The translations under genes and the position numbers were made by a program. 64,000 nt of DNA from CAVQMB01 sp963713445. GTDB lineage: Bacteria; Pseudomonadota; Gammaproteobacteria; Competibacterales; Competibacteraceae. The notes beneath the pieces were generated by a model. The model had not been told where the DNA came from. It made no database searches and saw nothing but the letters and a program-made list of their open reading frames with translations. Positions 36,159 through 44,951 of this stretch are shown here, in pieces. The stretch's first letter is position 1. Every line of letters starts with the position of its first letter. The DNA lies in assembly GCA_963713445.1 (NCBI GenBank), contig CAVQMB010000031.1, forward strand, positions 191,381 to 255,380, in the 5' to 3' direction.

Positions 36159-37196
36159 ATGACAACATCATCGATACTGCGGACAACCATCGCTGGCAGC
36201 CTGCCGAAACCGGCCTGGCTGGCCGAACCCGAAAAACTCTGGGCGCCGTGGAAGCTGACTGGGGAGGTGCTGGCCGAAGGGAAACGGGATGCGGTTCGAC
36301 TGGTGTTGCGTGACCAGGAACGGGCCGGAATCGACATTGTGAGCGACGGCGAACAAACCCGCCAGCATTTCGTCACCACGTTCATAGAACACCTCGAGGG
36401 CATCGATTTCGATAACCGCCGGACGGTGCGTATTCGTGACCGGTATGATGCCAGCGTGCCCGTGGTCACGGGGCCGGTGACGCGCAAGCAGCCGATATAC
36501 GTGGACGACGCCCGGTTCCTGCGCAGCGAGACCGCGCGGCAGATCAAGTATACGTTGCCGGGCCCGATGACCATGGTCGACACATTGTACGATGCACACT
36601 ACCAGAGTCGCGAGAAGCTGGCCTGGGAGTTCGCCCGCGTCCTCAACGAGGAAGCGCACGAGTTGGCCGCTGCGGGTGTGGATGTTATCCAGTTTGATGA
36701 GCCCGCATTCAACGTGTTTTTCGATGAAGTGCGTGACTGGGGTATCGAGACGCTGGAGCGTGCGGCCCAGGGCCTTACTTGCCGGACCGCTGTGCACATC
36801 TGTTATGGCTACGGGATCAAGGCCAACATCGATTGGAAGAACGCCTTAGGCTCGGAATGGCGGCAATACGAAATCATCTTTCCCCTGCTGAGGGCGTCAG
36901 CGATCGACCAGATCTCGCTGGAATGCCATAACTCGAAGGTACCGATCGAACTGATCGCACTGCTTGAGGGGAAGGACGTGCTGGTCGGTGCTATCGATGT
37001 CGCGACCGACCGGATCGAGACATCGGCCGAGGTGGCCGCCACTCTCCGCAAGGCGTTACAGTTTGTCGCACCGGAACGACTCTACCCATGCACCAACTGT
37101 GGCCTGGTGCCGCTGAGCCGCGACGTGGCGCGCGCCAAATTAATGGCGTTGGGCGCAGGGGCGGCCCTGGTGCGACAGGAACTGGCGGCCCGTTAA
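36159..37196 (+). CDS. Core-only MetE-like cobalamin-independent methionine synthase homologue
   Basis: The 345-residue protein matches only the C-terminal catalytic barrel of MetE (the full enzyme is about 750 residues). Zinc ligands are all present: His213 and Cys215 in AVHICYGYG, Glu255 in ISLECHNSK, Cys314 in PCTNCGLVPL. SDGEQTRQHF and QFDEPAFNVFFDEVRDW are substrate-region motifs. Core MetE enzymes transfer a methyl group to homocysteine, but several families do not use folate; their methyl donor is a corrinoid or unknown. GGAGGGG lies before the ATG at 36159. It is followed 99 bases later by the betaine-homocysteine methyltransferase gene, so they probably work on the same acceptor. Confidence 0.87.
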   Translation: MTTSSILRTTIAGSLPKPAWLAEPEKLWAPWKLTGEVLAEGKRDAVRLVLRDQERAGIDIVSDGEQTRQHFVTTFIEHLEGIDFDNRRTVRIRDRYDASVPVVTGPVTRKQPIYVDDARFLRSETARQIKYTLPGPMTMVDTLYDAHYQSREKLAWEFARVLNEEAHELAAAGVDVIQFDEPAFNVFFDEVRDWGIETLERAAQGLTCRTAVHICYGYGIKANIDWKNALGSEWRQYEIIFPLLRASAIDQISLECHNSKVPIELIALLEGKDVLVGAIDVATDRIETSAEVAATLRKALQFVAPERLYPCTNCGLVPLSRDVARAKLMALGAGAALVRQELAAR

Positions 37197-37295
37197 GCGC
37201 TCGGCGGGTGGTGCCTGGCGCGGCAGGCTTTCCCGGCACCGCGGGACAGGCTACGATGTGCGGCCGCAAACTGTCTGGAACTCGGGGATCCGCCC

Positions 37296-38354
37296 ATGTC
37301 CGATCTGCTGCACCGGTTGCTGGCCGAAAAGCCGTTCCTGCTGGCCGACGGGGCCACCGGAACTAATCTGTTTGCCCTCGGCCTCACCACCGGCGAGGCG
37401 CCGGAGTTGTGGAATACCGATCATCCCGATCGGGTCGCCGCGCATTATCGCAGCTTCGTCGATGCCGGCTCCGATATCATTCTTACCAATTCGTTCGGTG
37501 GCAACCGCTACCGCCTGGCTTTGCACCAGGCGGCTGATCGGGTTGCCGAGCTCAATGAGGCGGCTGCCCGGATCGCCCGGGAGGTGGTGATCGTGGCTGA
37601 GCGGCCGGTGGTGGTAGCCGGCTCGATCGGGCCGACCGGTGAGATTCTGCAGCCCAACGGGCCGCTCAGCAGCGCCGATGCCGCCGCGGCCTTCGCCGAG
37701 CAGGGGGCCGCTCTGGTGCGCGGGGGCGCGGACGTGCTTTGGATTGAAACCCTGTCATCGCGCGAGGAGTTGGACGCTGCGCTAGCCGGCGCTGCCACTA
37801 CCGGGCTGCCGGTGGTGGCCACCATGAGCTTCGATACCAACGGTCGTACCATGATGGGGTTGGCGCCCGGTGAGCTGATGGACTTGGTCGCCCATCACCC
37901 AGCGCACCCGCTGGCCTGCGGCAGCAACTGCGGGGTGGGTGCCGCGGAAGTGGTCGCCACGATCGCGCTGATGTACCAGGCAGGGGCCCGCCTCCAAGAT
38001 GCGCCTTTGTTGGTGGCCAAAGCCAATTGCGGCATCCCCGAGTACCTTGACGGCCAAATCGTCTACAACGGCTCGCCCGAACTCATGGCTGACTATGCCC
38101 GTCTGGCACGCGCCGCCGGGGCGCGCATCATCGGCGGCTGTTGCGGCACCACACCAGCGCACATCCGGGCGATGCGGGCGGCGCTGGACGTGGCCGGCGA
38201 GCAGCCGGTACCCGACGTCGAGACCATCATCGCCCGGTTGGGTGAACTTTCCACCGGATCTCAGGCCCAGCTCCGGGGTGATTTCAGTGTCGCCGGCGGG
38301 TCCGCGTCGGGCCGCGGGATGCGCTCCAGTCGGCGTCGCCGGGGTGCTCGCTGA
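37296..38354 (+). CDS. bmt: Betaine-homocysteine S-methyltransferase
   Basis: The 352-residue protein resembles the Bmt of rhizobia along its length, including an arginine-rich tail. It begins ADGATGTNLFALGLTTGEAP and has ILTNSFGGNRYRL and VVAGSIGPTGEIL. The zinc cysteines sit in GSNCGVG (about residue 211) and GGCCGTTP (about residue 278). The family transfers a methyl group from glycine betaine to homocysteine, giving dimethylglycine and methionine. This supports the betaine reading of the region, since the OYE-FAD gene upstream resembles dimethylglycine demethylases. It ends six bases before the convergent trxB stop. Confidence 0.88.
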   Translation: MSDLLHRLLAEKPFLLADGATGTNLFALGLTTGEAPELWNTDHPDRVAAHYRSFVDAGSDIILTNSFGGNRYRLALHQAADRVAELNEAAARIAREVVIVAERPVVVAGSIGPTGEILQPNGPLSSADAAAAFAEQGAALVRGGADVLWIETLSSREELDAALAGAATTGLPVVATMSFDTNGRTMMGLAPGELMDLVAHHPAHPLACGSNCGVGAAEVVATIALMYQAGARLQDAPLLVAKANCGIPEYLDGQIVYNGSPELMADYARLARAAGARIIGGCCGTTPAHIRAMRAALDVAGEQPVPDVETIIARLGELSTGSQAQLRGDFSVAGGSASGRGMRSSRRRRGAR

Positions 38355-38359
38355 CAGGA

Positions 38360-39318
38360 TCAGTGGCTGGCCAGTTCATCCAGGTAGCGTTCCGCATCCA
38401 ATGCAGCCATGCAGCCGGTACCGGCCGACGTGACGGCCTGGCGGTAAACGTGATCCATGACGTCGCCGGCGGCGAATACGCCGGGCACGCTGGTGGCCGT
38501 GGCATTGCCGTCGAGTCCGCTCCTTACGACAATGTAGCCATTGGTCATGTCAAGCTGATCGCGGAATAGATCCGTATTGGGTTTGTGGCCAATGGCGATG
38601 AATACCCCCTGCACGGCGAGTTCTTGCGTAGCGTCAGTGTGCACGTTACGTAGCCGCGCGCCGGTAACGCCGGTGGCGTCGCCCAGCACCTCGTCCAGCA
38701 CGCAGTCCAGCTTGAGCCTGATATTGCCGTGCTCGACCCGGTCCAGCAGGCGGTCGATCATGATCTTCTCGGCCCGGAACTGCTGGCGCCGGTGCACCAG
38801 GGTGACTTCAGAAGCGATATTGGAAAGATACAGCGCTTCTTCAACCGCAGTGTTGCCGCCGCCGATGACCGCGACTTTCTGTTGTTGTAAAAGAAACCAT
38901 CGCAGGTCGCGCAGGCCGATACGCCTTTGCCCTTGAAAGCTTCTTCGGAGTGCAGCCCCAGATACATGGCGCTGGCACCGGTGGCGATGATCAGCGCGTC
39001 AGAGCTGTAGGAGCCGGCATCGCCGGTCAAAAGGAACGGCCGACGGCCCAGGTCGGCGGTGTGGATATGGTCAAACACCATTTCGGTCTCGAAGCGCTGG
39101 GCGTGCTTCAGCATGCGCTCCATCAGCTCCGGTCCCTGCACGCCGGCGTCATCGCCCGGCCAGTTGTCGACGTCGGTGGTGGTGGTGAGCTGGCCACCCT
39201 GTTCGAGACCGGTGATCAGCACCGGCTGGAGATTGGCGCGCGCGGCGTAGACGGCCGCCGTATAGCCGGCCGGCCCCGAGCCCAGGATCAGCAGCCGGCA
39301 GTGTCTGGTTTCTGTCAT
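38360..39318 (-). pseudogene. trxB: Thioredoxin reductase, one frameshift (possibly a sequencing error)
   Basis: The two halves together make about 319 residues, the normal length. The first (from 39318) has LLILGSGPAGYTAAVYAARA, the redox pair SACATCDGFFY and FAD motifs. Near 38884 one C appears missing (AACAG where AACCAG would fit). The second half continues VAVIGGGNTAVEEALYL, RRQQFRAEKIM and the closing FAAGDVMDHVYRQAVTSAGTG. TrxB uses NADPH to reduce thioredoxin and is nearly always needed, so a single deletion in an otherwise perfect gene suggests a sequence error. It is divergent from the SDR gene. Confidence 0.85.
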
Positions 39319-39456
39319 CGTTCGGTCCTCGGACCCGTTGCCTTTGTTGGATATGAAGGATAACGTACTTTGTCTGACGCGCTGCAAGCCATCAGCGTAT
39401 CCACTATTCGAGACCTGTGTGCCGCCTGTCCGGGGCGCCAGGGGAGGAACCATACC

Positions 39457-40194
39457 GTGACCCAGAAGACCATCGTTCTGACCGGGGCCAGCCGGGGCAT
39501 CGGCCATGCCACGGTGAAATATTTTTACAGTGCCGGCTGGCGGGTGCTGACAGTGTCCAGCCATGGCTTTACCGAGGAGGAATGTCCTTGGGAAGGCGGC
39601 CGCGGTAATCACATCCAGATGGATTTGTCGGACCTGGAATCGATCAAGCGTGGTGTCCCGGCGATTCAGGAGCGGCTGGGCGGCGCACCGCTACATGCCT
39701 TGGTCAACAACGCCGGTTATTCGCCTAAAGGGCCCAACGGCGAGCGCCTGAATACCTTGACGACCGAACTGCGAACGTGGCAGCGGGTGTTCTATATCAA
39801 CTTCTTCGCGCCGGTGATTCTGGCCCGTGGCTTGTTTAATGAACTGCGGGCTGCCGGCGATGCCACCGTCATCAACGTCACCTCGATCGCTGGGGTGCGG
39901 GTGCATCCGTTCGCCGGCACCGCCTATGCCACCTCGAAGGCGGCCCTGGCGGCGCTCACCCGGGAGATGGCGACCGATTTCGGCCCTTACAACATTCGGG
40001 TGAATGCGATCGCGCCGGGCGAGATTGAGACCTCGATCCTCTCGCCGGGCACCGACAAGTTGTTGGAAAACATCCCATTGCGGCGGCTCGGCAAACCCGA
40101 GGAAGTGGCGGCGGTGATCCATTTCCTGTGCACCCATCCAGCCGCCTACGTCAATGGCGCCGAGATCCATATCAACGGCGGTCAGCACGTCTGA
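39457..40194 (+). CDS. Short-chain dehydrogenase/reductase (SDR)
   Basis: The 245-residue classical SDR has the nucleotide motif TGASRGIG at residue 9, VNNAG, and the catalytic Ser with YATSK. The C-terminal PEEVAAVIHFLC and AEIHINGGQHV follow the usual pattern. The GTG at 39457 is preferred because GGAGGAACC lies eight bases before it and it places the glycine motif at the usual position. A TTG 29 codons earlier is unlikely. The substrate is unknown. The stop lies 15 bases from the convergent livF stop. Confidence 0.87.
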   Translation: MTQKTIVLTGASRGIGHATVKYFYSAGWRVLTVSSHGFTEEECPWEGGRGNHIQMDLSDLESIKRGVPAIQERLGGAPLHALVNNAGYSPKGPNGERLNTLTTELRTWQRVFYINFFAPVILARGLFNELRAAGDATVINVTSIAGVRVHPFAGTAYATSKAALAALTREMATDFGPYNIRVNAIAPGEIETSILSPGTDKLLENIPLRRLGKPEEVAAVIHFLCTHPAAYVNGAEIHINGGQHV

Positions 40195-40209
40195 CCGCCA
40201 CTGGACCGG

Positions 40210-40920
40210 TCAGGCCTGCATGTAAACGCGCACCAGCGCCTTGGCATCCGGGACGTCGCTGGCCGCACCGCTGAACACCGTACGGCCCTGCACTAACACA
40301 TACACGTGGTCGGCGATGGCCAGCGCGTCGCGGACATTCTGCTCTACCAGCAGGATCCCCTTGCCCTGCGCGCGCAATTGTCCCAAGACCTGGAACACGT
40401 CACGCACGGCCGCTGGCGACAGCCCAGCCGAGGGTTCGTCGAGCAGGATGAAGTCGGGGCTGGTCATGAGTGCCTGGGCTACGCTGAGCAGCATCCGTTG
40501 GCCACCACTGAGCGCGCTACCCCGCACCGTAAGCTTTTCCCGCAGCACTGGGAATAAGGCCAGGATTTCCTCCAGTCGGGCCTCGAATCCGCGGCGGTCG
40601 GGGATGATATAGGCGCCCATCCGCAGGTTTTCCCGCACCGTTAGCTGGGGGAATACGTTGCCCCCCTGACTCACCACGCTGAGACCGTGGCGAATGGATT
40701 CGGACAGGGGCTGGCCGTCGAGCCGGTGATCGCCGTAGCGCACCTGTCCCCGCCACACTGGCGCCAGGCCGACGATGGCCTTGAGCAGGGTGGATTTGCC
40801 ACTGCCGTTCGGGCCGAATACGCAGGTGATGCCGCTGGCAGGCGCGTGCAAATCGATGCCGCGGACGATTTCCACTTTACCGTAACCGACCACCATCTGG
40901 TCGAGGCGGATGTCAGGCAT
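40210..40920 (-). CDS. livF: Branched-chain amino acid-type ABC transporter ATPase LivF
   Basis: The 236-residue ATPase has Walker A GPNGSGKST, signature LSGGQRMLLSVAQAL, and Walker B FILLDEPSAGLSP. The LivF-type region SQGGNVFPQLTVRENL is present. The start MPDIRLDQMVVGYG at 40920 was preferred to an extension upstream. It is the last gene of the liv operon on the minus strand and pairs with LivG. Confidence 0.9.
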   Translation of the reverse strand: MPDIRLDQMVVGYGKVEIVRGIDLHAPASGITCVFGPNGSGKSTLLKAIVGLAPVWRGQVRYGDHRLDGQPLSESIRHGLSVVSQGGNVFPQLTVRENLRMGAYIIPDRRGFEARLEEILALFPVLREKLTVRGSALSGGQRMLLSVAQALMTSPDFILLDEPSAGLSPAAVRDVFQVLGQLRAQGKGILLVEQNVRDALAIADHVYVLVQGRTVFSGAASDVPDAKALVRVYMQA

Positions 40921-40933
40921 TACCGTTACCCCG

Positions 40934-41677
40934 TCAGCTACTGGCGGGGGTGTCCGCTTCCGCTTCCGCCCCCAAGTAGGATTCAATCACCTGTGGATGG
41001 GTGATGATGGTTTCGAAATCGCCCTCAGTGATCGGCCGCCCCTGGGCCATCACCAGGACCCGGTCGCACAGGGTGCGAACGAATTCCATGTCGTGTTCGA
41101 CCACGATGAAGGCCCGGCCATCCTGCCTTTGACGCAGAATGGCTTCAGCCAGTTGGTCCTTGAGGGCGGGATTGACGCCGGCGCCGATTTCGTCCAGCAG
41201 CACGACCCGCGGGTCGCGCATCAGCACCCGGGCCAGTTCCAGCAGTTTCTGCTGGCCACCCGAGAGGTTTTCCGCCAGTTCGTCGCGTAACCGGGTCAAC
41301 CGGACCAGTTCCAGCAGCCGGCTGGCGCGTTCGGTGTGGCCGTGCCAATGGCCAATGGCGGCAGCGGTCCGCAGATTGTCCCAGACTGACATCTTGGCGA
41401 ACGGCGCGGCGATCTGAAAGGTCCGGCACAGGCCGGCACGGGCTACCTTGAACGCCGCCAGACCGGTGATGGGCCGGCCGCCCAGTAGGATTTCGCCACT
41501 GTCAGGCCGCAGGGCACCACTCAGCAGGTTGAAGAGCGTGGTCTTGCCGCAGCCATTCGGGCCGATCACGCCGAGAATCTCGCCTGGCGCCAGACTCAGC
41601 GACACGCCATCGACCGCCACCAGGGCATCGAATTGCTTGCGCAGCTCTCGAGCCTGCAGGATCGGATCACGGGTCAT
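40934..41677 (-). CDS. livG: Branched-chain amino acid-type ABC transporter ATPase LivG
   Basis: The 247-residue protein has Walker A GPNGCGKTT, RTFQIAAPFAKMSVWDNL, LSGGQQKLLELARVL and VVLLDEIGAGVNP. The C-terminus carries the LivG-specific EHDMEFVRTLCDRVLVMAQG. It overlaps the livM stop by 11 bases (41667-41677) and is 13 bases from livF. The ATPase pair powers the LivHM permease. Confidence 0.9.
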   Translation of the reverse strand: MTRDPILQARELRKQFDALVAVDGVSLSLAPGEILGVIGPNGCGKTTLFNLLSGALRPDSGEILLGGRPITGLAAFKVARAGLCRTFQIAAPFAKMSVWDNLRTAAAIGHWHGHTERASRLLELVRLTRLRDELAENLSGGQQKLLELARVLMRDPRVVLLDEIGAGVNPALKDQLAEAILRQRQDGRAFIVVEHDMEFVRTLCDRVLVMAQGRPITEGDFETIITHPQVIESYLGAEAEADTPASS

Positions 41678-42632
41678 CGGGGGATGCTCCTCGGCGGCGT
41701 TGCGGCAGCAGGCTGACCAGGCCGTCCGGGCGGAACAGCACGATGGCGCAGATCGCCGCTCCGAGAATGGCCAGGTACAGGGTGCCGTTGCTCCAGTAAA
41801 TCCACAGCGTCTGCTTGAGCAGATAGAGCACTGTGCCGCCGAGAAACGGGCCCCAGAAGCTCCCCAGCCCGCCTAGCAGAGTCATGATGATCATCTGATC
41901 GGTGATGGGATCGCCGAGCACGCTTTGCGGGTTGATGAAGGTCACCCAGTAGGCATAGGCGCCGCCGAACAAGGCCGGGAACAGCGCACTCAGCGCAAAC
42001 GAGGCGATCTTGACGCGGGTGGTGTTGATGCCCAGTGCCTCGGCCGACGTTTCGTTCTCGCGGATTGCCTTGAGCTGCAGGCCGAAGCGGCTGCGTTCCG
42101 CCAGCACATAGGTCACTATTGCCGTTAGCGCGGCAAGGCCGAACATCAGGTAATAGAAGAATTGATCATCGACCAGGGCCGGCAGGCGGGTTCCGTAGGG
42201 CCCGCCCGTGATATCGAGTACATTGGCCAGTTGCTCAAAGGCCTTGGCCAGCGCCCAGGTGGCGATGGCGAAGTAGGCACCACGCAGACGCAGGGTCGGC
42301 GGGCCGGCCACGGCCGAGGCCAGCGATCCGACCACCCCGCCCAGCACCATGGCCGGAAAGAAGCCTAGGCCGAACTGACTCATCAGAATGGCGACCACAT
42401 AGGCCCCGACACCGAAGAAGGCGCCATGGCCGAATGACACATAGCCGGTGTAGCCGCCGATGATGTTCCAACTCACTGCCAGCCCGACCCACATCACCAC
42501 ACCCGTGGCGAGCCGCAGGCCGAAACCTTGCAACAGCTCCGGCAGGAGCAGTCCAGCTACCAGCAGCAGCGCCAGCCACAGCCAGGTCCAGTCGCGCTGG
42601 GCGGGTGGGTTGGTTGTCGCAACGCTGCTCAT
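41667..42632 (-). CDS. livM: Branched-chain amino acid-type ABC transporter permease LivM
   Basis: The 321-residue membrane protein has about ten hydrophobic segments and the LivM signature region GYTGYVSFGHGAFFGVGAYV. The conserved ALRENETSAEALGIN-type motif reads AIRENETSAEALGINTTRVK. GGLGSFWGPFLGGTVLYLL follows. It overlaps the livH stop by four bases. With LivH it makes the channel for branched-chain or related amino acids. Confidence 0.9.
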   Translation of the reverse strand: MSSVATTNPPAQRDWTWLWLALLLVAGLLLPELLQGFGLRLATGVVMWVGLAVSWNIIGGYTGYVSFGHGAFFGVGAYVVAILMSQFGLGFFPAMVLGGVVGSLASAVAGPPTLRLRGAYFAIATWALAKAFEQLANVLDITGGPYGTRLPALVDDQFFYYLMFGLAALTAIVTYVLAERSRFGLQLKAIRENETSAEALGINTTRVKIASFALSALFPALFGGAYAYWVTFINPQSVLGDPITDQMIIMTLLGGLGSFWGPFLGGTVLYLLKQTLWIYWSNGTLYLAILGAAICAIVLFRPDGLVSLLPQRRRGASPDDP

Positions 42633-43498
42633 GTGCCCCTCCCCAGAATGCCTTTGGGCTGGATGATCAGCACCAGGAACAGCACCAGAAAGACCACCAG
42701 AAAACTGTATGACGGATTCAGATAGACCGTGGTCATAGTGTTGATCAGCCCCAGCAGCACCGCGGCGACCAGCACGCCCGGCACGTAGCCCAGCCCGCCC
42801 AGCACCACGACGAAGAAGGCGAACGTGGTGTACTTGGCCCCCATTTGCGCATTGATCGAGAAGATCGCTCCGATCAACACCCCGGCCATGCCGGTCATGC
42901 CCGCATACAAGCCATATACTAGCGACGCCAACGACCTTACCCGCACCCCCATCAGCGCGGCCTTGTCACGGTCCTGTGCCACTGCCCGGATAGCCAGGCC
43001 GGTACGGGTCCGGTAGAGAAACAGAATGAAGGCAATGGTGACCAGCACCGCGAAGGCGAACGCCGCGACCCGCAGAGCCGGAATCGACAGCGTCTGGCCC
43101 AGCGCGGTACCGGCCAGCAGTGAACTGAGTGAGTGGGTGTCGTACCCCCAGAAGGTCAGGGCACTGCCCTTGATCAGCGTCGACAGGCCGAACGTGAACA
43201 CCAGCCCCATCAACATCGGCAGATGGGCCTTGGTGCTGATCACCCGGAAGATAAGTGGCTGAATCAGGTAACCGACGGCGAAGTAAATAACAAACACCAC
43301 CGGCAGTAACAGGAAAGCGTCGAGGTGGAAGTACTGCTGGGCGAAGAAAGCGGTGAAGGCCCCCAGCATCACCCATTCACCGACCGCGAAGTCGATGATG
43401 TCGAGCACCCCGAACACCAGTGAGAAGCCGGCGGCGATCACGATATAGATGCCGCCCAGCAGGATGCCGTTAAGCACGGTCTGCAGGAACAGAGTCAC
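42629..43498 (-). CDS. livH: Branched-chain amino acid-type ABC transporter permease LivH
   Basis: The 289-residue membrane protein starts with GTG at 43498 (GGAG upstream), reading MTLFLQTVLNGILLGGIYIV. Motifs are AAGFSLVFGVLDIIDFAVGE and, in the middle, VAQDRDKAALMGVRVRSLAS. Its end, VVFLVLFLVLIIQPKGILGR, is typical of LivH. An in-frame upstream extension of 51 residues is noncoding. The livK gene is 65 bases upstream. Confidence 0.9.
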   Translation of the reverse strand: MTLFLQTVLNGILLGGIYIVIAAGFSLVFGVLDIIDFAVGEWVMLGAFTAFFAQQYFHLDAFLLLPVVFVIYFAVGYLIQPLIFRVISTKAHLPMLMGLVFTFGLSTLIKGSALTFWGYDTHSLSSLLAGTALGQTLSIPALRVAAFAFAVLVTIAFILFLYRTRTGLAIRAVAQDRDKAALMGVRVRSLASLVYGLYAGMTGMAGVLIGAIFSINAQMGAKYTTFAFFVVVLGGLGYVPGVLVAAVLLGLINTMTTVYLNPSYSFLVVFLVLFLVLIIQPKGILGRGT

Positions 43499-43562
43499 CC
43501 GTGTGCTCCGAAGGTTGTTGCGGTGGCGACCGGTCAGCCGGCCGCCACCGGTGGGGGCGAAA

Positions 43563-44846
43563 TTACTTGAGCAGCTTGGCGAAGGTTGGTCTTGGGTAGA
43601 CCAGTTTATGCTGCTGGTATTCCTTGGGCGATATGATGTGCCATTGCCCATCGATGACCTGCACCACCATGGCTTTCAGGCCAACGTTGTCGTGGTAGTG
43701 GGCACCGCTAGTGGCGAACTTGATCGGGCCGTAGAAGGTATTGATATCGACCTTTCCCAGCGCTTTCATCAGTTTGGTGCGGGCTGCGGCGTTGAGGGGC
43801 GGCTTGGCATGGATGGCCTGCAGCGCTGCGGTAAAAGCCTCGCCGGTAGCCGAACAGGCGGCGGTGGTATAGTCCGGATGCAGGCCCGTTCGGATATAGG
43901 CCGCGTGGTCGTATTGCTTGGCGGTACCGAACAGTTCGTCTTTCAGATTGGCATCCTGCGACCAGTCGGTGAGGCCGATCGTATAGTTGCCGACGCCCTT
44001 GCCGACAGCTTGCAGAAAGCCGGAATCGGTAATGCCGTAGTGCATCACGATGGCCTTGGGATTGAAGCCGATCGAGGCCGCCGCCTTGAGAATATCGATG
44101 TGATCCTGGGGTTCACCGCCGACTGCCAGGATGTCAGGGTTCTGATCCTTGAGTTCGCTGAGCAGCGACGAGAAGTCGCTGTGGGTGGGTACTACCTGGA
44201 ATGAGTCCAGCTTCAGCCCCACTTTTTCGGCGGCTTCTTTGAACCCGGTGGCGGCGGCCTTGGAAAACGGGTCGTTGATGCCGATGACGGCAATACTCTT
44301 GGCATCGGTGGCCGATTTGAGATAGTCAATCGGTGCCTGCGCCGTTAGGTCGACCGACGGAATGGTGCCAAAGCTGTAGGCAAAATGCTGTTTCCAGATC
44401 ATCGGTGATTCCGCCGAGCCGGTGATCATCGGCACCTGGTATTTCTCCGTGATCGGTGCCACTCCCAGGGTCACCGCACTCGAGTAGGGGCCAAAGATGA
44501 AATCGACCTTCTCGTTCTGGATCATGCGCGCGGCGGCGTCGGCACCGGCCTTGGGATTGCTTTGCGCATCCGCGTAGACCAGTTTGACTTTGTAGTGCTT
44601 GCCGTCGATCTTGATGCCGCCTTGCTGATTGATCTTGTAAGCCCAGAGGTCATACCCGCGGCGGGTGAGGTTGCCACCCAGGGCATAATCACCGCTCAGT
44701 GAGGTGACCACACCAATCTTGAAGTAGTTACGAGCAGCCTGGGCCGGGCCTGCGACGGTCAGGGCCAGTGCGGTGGCGATAGCGAGAGTGCCTGCGGCCT
44801 GCAGCGTCCGATGCAGATGGCCGAGGAGTGAACGTCTGTTATGCAT
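43563..44846 (-). CDS. livK: Branched-chain amino acid-type ABC transporter substrate-binding protein LivK-like
   Basis: The 427-residue periplasmic protein has a signal peptide ending near GPAQAARNYF. The type I periplasmic-binding fold starts IGVVTSLSGDYALGG and contains AGADAAARMIQNEKVDFIFG. VPMITGSAESPMI and the C-terminal PIKFATSGAHYHDNV follow. LivK-like proteins bind branched-chain amino acids, amides, or other small acids; here the linked transaminase hints at an amine-bearing ligand, but that is inferred. AGGAGGT lies before the ATG at 44846. Confidence 0.9.
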   Translation of the reverse strand: MHNRRSLLGHLHRTLQAAGTLAIATALALTVAGPAQAARNYFKIGVVTSLSGDYALGGNLTRRGYDLWAYKINQQGGIKIDGKHYKVKLVYADAQSNPKAGADAAARMIQNEKVDFIFGPYSSAVTLGVAPITEKYQVPMITGSAESPMIWKQHFAYSFGTIPSVDLTAQAPIDYLKSATDAKSIAVIGINDPFSKAAATGFKEAAEKVGLKLDSFQVVPTHSDFSSLLSELKDQNPDILAVGGEPQDHIDILKAAASIGFNPKAIVMHYGITDSGFLQAVGKGVGNYTIGLTDWSQDANLKDELFGTAKQYDHAAYIRTGLHPDYTTAACSATGEAFTAALQAIHAKPPLNAAARTKLMKALGKVDINTFYGPIKFATSGAHYHDNVGLKAMVVQVIDGQWHIISPKEYQQHKLVYPRPTFAKLLK

Positions 44847-44916
44847 TGTCAGACCTCCTCAGTTGACATAATTAGAGGGGCAGTCGACCCGGTCCCGGGC
44901 CAACAGTCCGCCAGCA

Positions 44917-44945
44917 AGATTAGGCTTCCGGTAACTCCTTGACAA
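44917..44945 (-). promoter_or_regulatory. Sigma-70 promoter candidate for the liv operon
   Basis: On the minus strand TTGTCA (44940-44945) and TAATCT (44917-44922) are separated by exactly 17 bases. This is a good match to the housekeeping consensus. It lies 71 bases upstream of livK, in the gap after the class III aminotransferase gene, so liv genes could be transcribed on their own. Confidence 0.55.
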
Positions 44946-44951
44946 GCGTGA

